Source: Candidatus Zhuqueibacterota bacterium
GTDB taxonomy: Bacteria; Zhuqueibacterota; Zhuqueibacteria; Residuimicrobiales; Residuimicrobiaceae
Direction of reading: 5' to 3'
Assembly (NCBI GenBank): GCA_016934435.1
Contig: JAFGSU010000502.1
Location: 1-8,188, forward strand
DNA: 8,188 nt
Shown here: one piece after another, positions 5,433 to 8,188 of the stretch
Layout: every line of letters starts with the position of its first letter
Position numbering within the stretch: the first letter of the stretch is position 1
Position numbers and translations under genes: made by a program
The notes under the pieces: model-generated
What the model was told of the DNA's origin: nothing
Seen by the model: the letters and a program-made list of their open reading frames with translations, nothing else
Database searches by the model: none

Positions 5433-6640
5433 TGAAACCATTGTTCTTTAAACGGACACCCAACGAATTGCCTGGCCTTATGCGACAAGCGCCTCTCATC
5501 TTGTACATTCATCATAACAGCCAACATATCGGCGGCGCCGACTATTGCCTGCTGAAAATGGTTAAGGCTGTTCAGGATAGCCGAGAATACCGCTGCATGG
5601 TTTTATTGCGACATCCCAGCAAAATAATCGACCTGTATCGCGACGCAGGCATTACCGTGGTGGTCAGGCGATTATATCGCCCCGACAGGAAATCCCCTTT
5701 GTTGCTGCTCCTGCCCTTTTTCGCCCTGCATGAAATTCTTTTCATCCGCAGACTGATCAAGCAGCATCCTATCGATCTCATTCATAGCAACGATCTGTTC
5801 GATTATATCGGTAATATCGCCGCCAAATGGTGCGGCCTGCCTTCCGTTCAGAGCGTACGCACCATCCTCAATTTACGCAAGCCGTACAACAAATTGATAT
5901 CGAGATTATGCTGCCTCAGTGCAGACCGATTGCTGTGCGTATCAGAAAATGTACGTCGAACCATGTTTCCGCAGTGTCCGGATAAAACCGCGGTGGTATA
6001 CGATTGGGTTGATTTTAGCGCTGTAAAGCACGACGCCGGCGCGGCATCTCTGCGGGAAAAGTCGGGATTGGCTCCCGATGCCGTTCTCATCGGCTGCGTC
6101 GGCAGGATGGTGCCGCGCAAAGGGCAGGATGTTTTTTTACAGGCTGCTGAAACGGTGGCGCAAAAACGCAGGGGAGTTTATTTTCTCCTCATCGGCAATG
6201 CGCAGCCAGGCAGCGCCTATGAACAAACGCTTCGCCGGCAATGGGCATCATCGCTTTATAACAATCGCATCATCTTCCTGCCGCACCGTTCCGATATGCA
6301 TTCGGTGATGTCGCAGCTGGACATCGTAGTCAACAGCTCCACCTATCCCGATCCCTTTCCCGGCGTGGTCCTGGAAGCCATGACCTGCGGCAAGCCGGTG
6401 ATCGGCGCCGATGAGGGCGGCATGCCGGAACAGATCATCGATGGCGTGACGGGATTTTTATTCAGGGCGCGGGATGCAGGCGATCTGGCGGGTAAAATGG
6501 AACTGACCCTGGACGCACTTGCGAATCGGAAGCTTCATCCTGATCGTATAAAAGAGCATGTGCAATATCATTTTAACAGGGAAAAGAGTCTGGATGCGTT
6601 GATGGCGGCCTATCGGTCGCTGCTCGATCCTTCTGCATAA
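5432..6640 (+). CDS. Glycosyltransferase, GT4 family (GT-B fold)
   Basis: A 402-residue retaining glycosyltransferase that should move a sugar from a nucleotide donor to a lipid- or glycan-linked acceptor at the cytoplasmic face of the membrane, as in surface polysaccharide synthesis. The N-terminal half has LYIHHNSQHIGGADYCL (24-40) with the Gly-Gly loop, and HSNDLFDY (118-125). The C-terminal half has IGCVGRMVPRKGQD (220-233) with the donor-phosphate Arg/Lys, then DPFPGVVLEAMTCGKPVI (307-324). The usual E-x7-E motif is D307-x7-E315 here, a conservative change. EGGMPEQIIDGVTGFLF (328-344) completes the donor site. A hydrophobic stretch at 88-109 may help membrane attachment; there is no clear transmembrane helix or signal peptide. 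ATG at 5432 has no ribosome site; Met17 (5480) is an alternative start. It stands alone here, so donor and acceptor cannot be inferred from neighbours. Confidence 0.92.
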   Translation: MKPLFFKRTPNELPGLMRQAPLILYIHHNSQHIGGADYCLLKMVKAVQDSREYRCMVLLRHPSKIIDLYRDAGITVVVRRLYRPDRKSPLLLLLPFFALHEILFIRRLIKQHPIDLIHSNDLFDYIGNIAAKWCGLPSVQSVRTILNLRKPYNKLISRLCCLSADRLLCVSENVRRTMFPQCPDKTAVVYDWVDFSAVKHDAGAASLREKSGLAPDAVLIGCVGRMVPRKGQDVFLQAAETVAQKRRGVYFLLIGNAQPGSAYEQTLRRQWASSLYNNRIIFLPHRSDMHSVMSQLDIVVNSSTYPDPFPGVVLEAMTCGKPVIGADEGGMPEQIIDGVTGFLFRARDAGDLAGKMELTLDALANRKLHPDRIKEHVQYHFNREKSLDALMAAYRSLLDPSA

Positions 6641-6826
6641 TATCTTTTTCACTGTTCATCTGGCACTGATATGTCGGCTACAGCAGCTAAGAAGGTGAGC
6701 GTAGCGAATAGGGAAGAAAGCAGGGCAGAGGGATCGGGTATGTTCATTAAAATCCGGAGGGGGAATATCTGATCGCACGATGCGGGCCTGGCCTTCTTGT
6801 TCTCCCGACGCAAAACGCATCGCCGG

Positions 6827-7561
6827 TTACCGTTTCTGAATCTGTCCGACTTCTTCGGGAGTCAAATAGCGCCAGCGCCCGACCGGCAATCTCGTCAAAG
6901 TCAACTCCCCGATCCGGGTGCGGATGAGCCGATTCACGCTGTATCTCATCGACGCGAACATGCGGCGCACCTGCCGGTTCTTTCCCTCGCTGATTTTAAT
7001 CTGCGCCCAGTGCCCCTTTTTGTCTTTGAGGCGGATAACCTCAGCCGGTTTGGTGCTATAATTTCCAAGCATAACACCCGTTTCGAGTTAAAGCCGGTCG
7101 GTTTCCTGCAGCGGTTTATTGAGCTGTGCTTCGTAGGTCTTGACGATATGGTGATCGGGGCGGATCAGCTTTTCCGCCAGCGGTCCGTCGTTGGTGAGAA
7201 AAAGCAAACCCTCGGAGTCCATATCCAGTCTGCCGGCCGGGAATACCCAGGTCGCAAACGACGGCAGTAAATCATAGATGGTTGGGCGGTTTTGGGCGTC
7301 GGTTCTGGTGGTCAGATAGCCGGCCGGTTTGTGAAATCGAATGTACAATTTCTCTGAAAGGCTGCTGATGGGTCGGTCATCGAGCTCGATGATATCCTGA
7401 TGCAAATCGACACAGGCATAGATTAAGCGCTCCACCCGGCCGTTGACCTTGACGCGGCCGGCCAGAATCCATTTGCGCAATTGAAAATTTGCGCCTACCT
7501 GTGTATAAGGGCGAAAATAATCACTCCAATGACAAAAGCCGGGACCTCGTGTCAAATACAT
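6827..7561 (-). pseudogene. 23S rRNA pseudouridine synthase, RsuA/RluB/RluE/RluF family, split by an in-frame TAA
   Basis: The frame encodes a pseudouridine synthase interrupted by one TAA at 7090-7088. Both halves are in the same frame with no bases missing. The first part (157 residues from ATG 7561) has the end of an S4 RNA-binding domain (AGRVKVNG, 34-41), YIRFHKPAGYLTT (73-85), RPTIYDLLP (92-100) and the catalytic block AGRLDMDSEGLLFLTNDG (109-126) with Asp113. The part after the stop has KPAEVIRLK, ISEGKNRQVRRMF and LIRTRIGELTL, all well conserved. Read through, it would be about 244 residues, a normal family length. The TAA sits in the linker just before the GVxL-type segment, where relatives carry a charged residue. 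The first S4 helix (normally ending GVASRR) is not recognisable, a second sign of decay. An internal ATG at 7072 would give only the C-terminal piece. No ribosome site precedes 7561. A sequencing error is the main alternative to a true pseudogene. Confidence 0.85.
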
Positions 7562-7836
7562 TTTTTCATACTTTATGTACAGGCACCAATATCTCTATTG
7601 ATGTATAGGATAAATCTTGTTATATTCATTCTATCAATTAGACACCGATTCGGTGCCTACAGGTTAATTAAGTAACCATGTGGGTGGAACATTTTCAGTT
7701 CAATTCGCAGGTTAACACCGAATCTGGGTTAGAAAAGGCCATTAGAAATGAAAAATGAATCTACAGGTTATAGTACTTTTTATACATCAGAAAAAGGCGG
7801 CCGGTAATCCGATCTTTATACAATACAAATAGATAC
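7562..7836. repeat. AT-rich spacer with clustered short direct and inverted repeats
   Basis: No gene is visible here. CTACAGGTTA occurs at 7657-7666 and 7761-7770, and its core CAGGTTA again at 7708-7714. ACACCGA occurs at 7642-7648 and 7715-7721. CACCGATTCGGTG (7643-7655) is a perfect palindrome around one central base. AGGCACC (7581-7587) is the inverse of GGTGCCT (7652-7658), and CAATA-TCTC-TATTG (7587-7600) is a small hairpin. They may be regulator sites for the downstream radical SAM gene or remnants of a degraded element. No transposase fragment or target-site duplication is evident. Confidence 0.35.
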
Positions 7837-8188
7837 ATGCACATACCATTTAATAAACCAGTAACAAATTTCCCTCTCCTTCTGGTGAGCGACGAACAGG
7901 GACGTGTGTTCGAAGTGCCGGAATTGCTGATGGCGGGCATGAGCCTGAACCGCACCCTCCTCCCCCGAGCGGACGAACTCATCTCCCTGCCGCAGGGCAG
8001 CTGCCTGTTCACCCTGCCCGGGCGCGCCGCCGTCGGTTTCGATCCGAACAAAAATCGCTTCGTCGTCCTAAAAAAATACCTCGGCCAACCGGTGCAGGCG
8101 GTGGCGGCTTTTATGGCCCCGGCCTATTCACAGATATATCTTGCAGCCTATCACAAAAAAGAGAACGCCCCGGATTTGCCGTTATTCG
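7837..8188 (+). CDS. Radical SAM protein, N-terminal domain (117 residues, partial)
   Basis: An open frame begins at ATG 7837 and runs uninterrupted off the right edge. It has the N-terminal domain that I recognise from a group of radical SAM iron-sulfur proteins in anaerobic bacteria: PLLLVSDEQGRVFEVPELLMAG (13-34), LISLPQGSCLFTLPGRAAVGFDP (48-70), RFVVL (74-78) and VAAFMAPAYSQIYLAAYH (89-106), ending APDLPLF. In those proteins the CxxxCxxC cluster motif lies further on, beyond the window, so the radical SAM assignment rests on the N-terminal resemblance alone. An in-frame stop lies at 7771-7773 and no earlier ATG is present, so the start is probably right, although no ribosome site is visible. 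The GC-rich, codon-regular sequence from about 7880 contrasts with the AT-rich spacer before it. It is transcribed away from the pseudouridine synthase remnant. Substrate and function are unknown. Confidence 0.75.
   Translation, partial: MHIPFNKPVTNFPLLLVSDEQGRVFEVPELLMAGMSLNRTLLPRADELISLPQGSCLFTLPGRAAVGFDPNKNRFVVLKKYLGQPVQAVAAFMAPAYSQIYLAAYHKKENAPDLPLF

Noticed and set aside
6671..6772. 33-codon plus-strand frame between the glycosyltransferase and the pseudouridine synthase
   Set aside because: No ribosome site, basic low-complexity content, no recognisable family. I see nothing else in this 186 bp gap, and no terminator with a T-run.
7088..7090. Programmed stop-codon recoding in the pseudouridine synthase
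   Set aside because: TAA also ends korA and the glycosyltransferase normally, no recoding structure is evident, and the S4 region is eroded as well; a pseudogene or sequence error is simpler.
7562..7836. Insertion sequence, integron attachment site or CRISPR array in the repeat-rich spacer
   Set aside because: Repeats are too short and irregularly spaced for CRISPR; no terminal inverted repeats with target duplication, no transposase fragment, and no paired core sites of an attC.
7761..8051. 96-residue minus-strand frame at the right end
   Set aside because: It is antisense to the radical SAM N-terminal domain, whose plus-strand translation has clear family blocks.

Overview
This is a bacterial window of roughly even base composition (GC near half, by eye) with dense, mostly minus-strand genes. 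The 2-oxoacid:ferredoxin oxidoreductase points to an anaerobic or microaerophilic lifestyle. The gene set (separate KorD/KorA/KorB subunits, a bacterial relative of cyclic 2,3-diphosphoglycerate synthetase, and a radical SAM protein with the N-terminal domain seen at the right edge) reminds me of uncultured or thermophilic anaerobes such as Calditrichota/KSB1-like lineages or deltaproteobacteria. That placement is from memory and tentative. All three stop codons are used as terminators here (TAA, TAG, TGA), so the standard bacterial code applies.

Left part (1-4126, all minus strand, transcribed right to left). In transcription order: a P-loop GTPase-like protein of the cyclic 2,3-diphosphoglycerate synthetase family (2816-4126), carbamate kinase arcC (1741-2709), then korD ferredoxin (1400-1642), korA (262-1398) and the start of korB (1-243, cut by the window edge). 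The kor genes are tightly packed and form one operon. The GTPase and arcC are about 100 bp apart, and arcC and korD are also about 100 bp apart, so the five may be one long operon or two units. KorDAB oxidatively decarboxylates a 2-oxoacid (most likely 2-oxoglutarate) with CoA and ferredoxin, or runs in reverse. ArcC interconverts carbamoyl phosphate + ADP and carbamate + ATP. The GTPase-like protein has no settled role in bacteria.

Middle (4159-6640). dusB (tRNA-dihydrouridine synthase, minus) ends in a clear intrinsic terminator, which separates it from the GTPase gene. A very small reading frame of doubtful status lies between them. dusB is divergent from a GT4-type glycosyltransferase (5432-6640, plus), and the 170 bp between them holds candidate promoters for both and a hairpin in the glycosyltransferase leader.

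Right part (6641-8188). A pseudouridine synthase of the RsuA/RluB/RluE/RluF family (6827-7561, minus) is split by a single in-frame TAA and also has an eroded S4 domain, so it is called a pseudogene. Next comes an AT-rich 275 bp spacer with several short repeats, then the 5' end of a radical SAM protein (7837 onward, plus) that runs off the window.

Shine-Dalgarno motifs are clear for korD, korB and the GTPase, and acceptable for korA. They are not visible for arcC, dusB, the glycosyltransferase or the radical SAM gene. No tRNA, rRNA, CRISPR array, transposase or integrase was seen. The strongest leads are the GTPase/carbamate kinase pair beside korDAB, the nonsense-split pseudouridine synthase, and competing RNA structures in the arcC leader.
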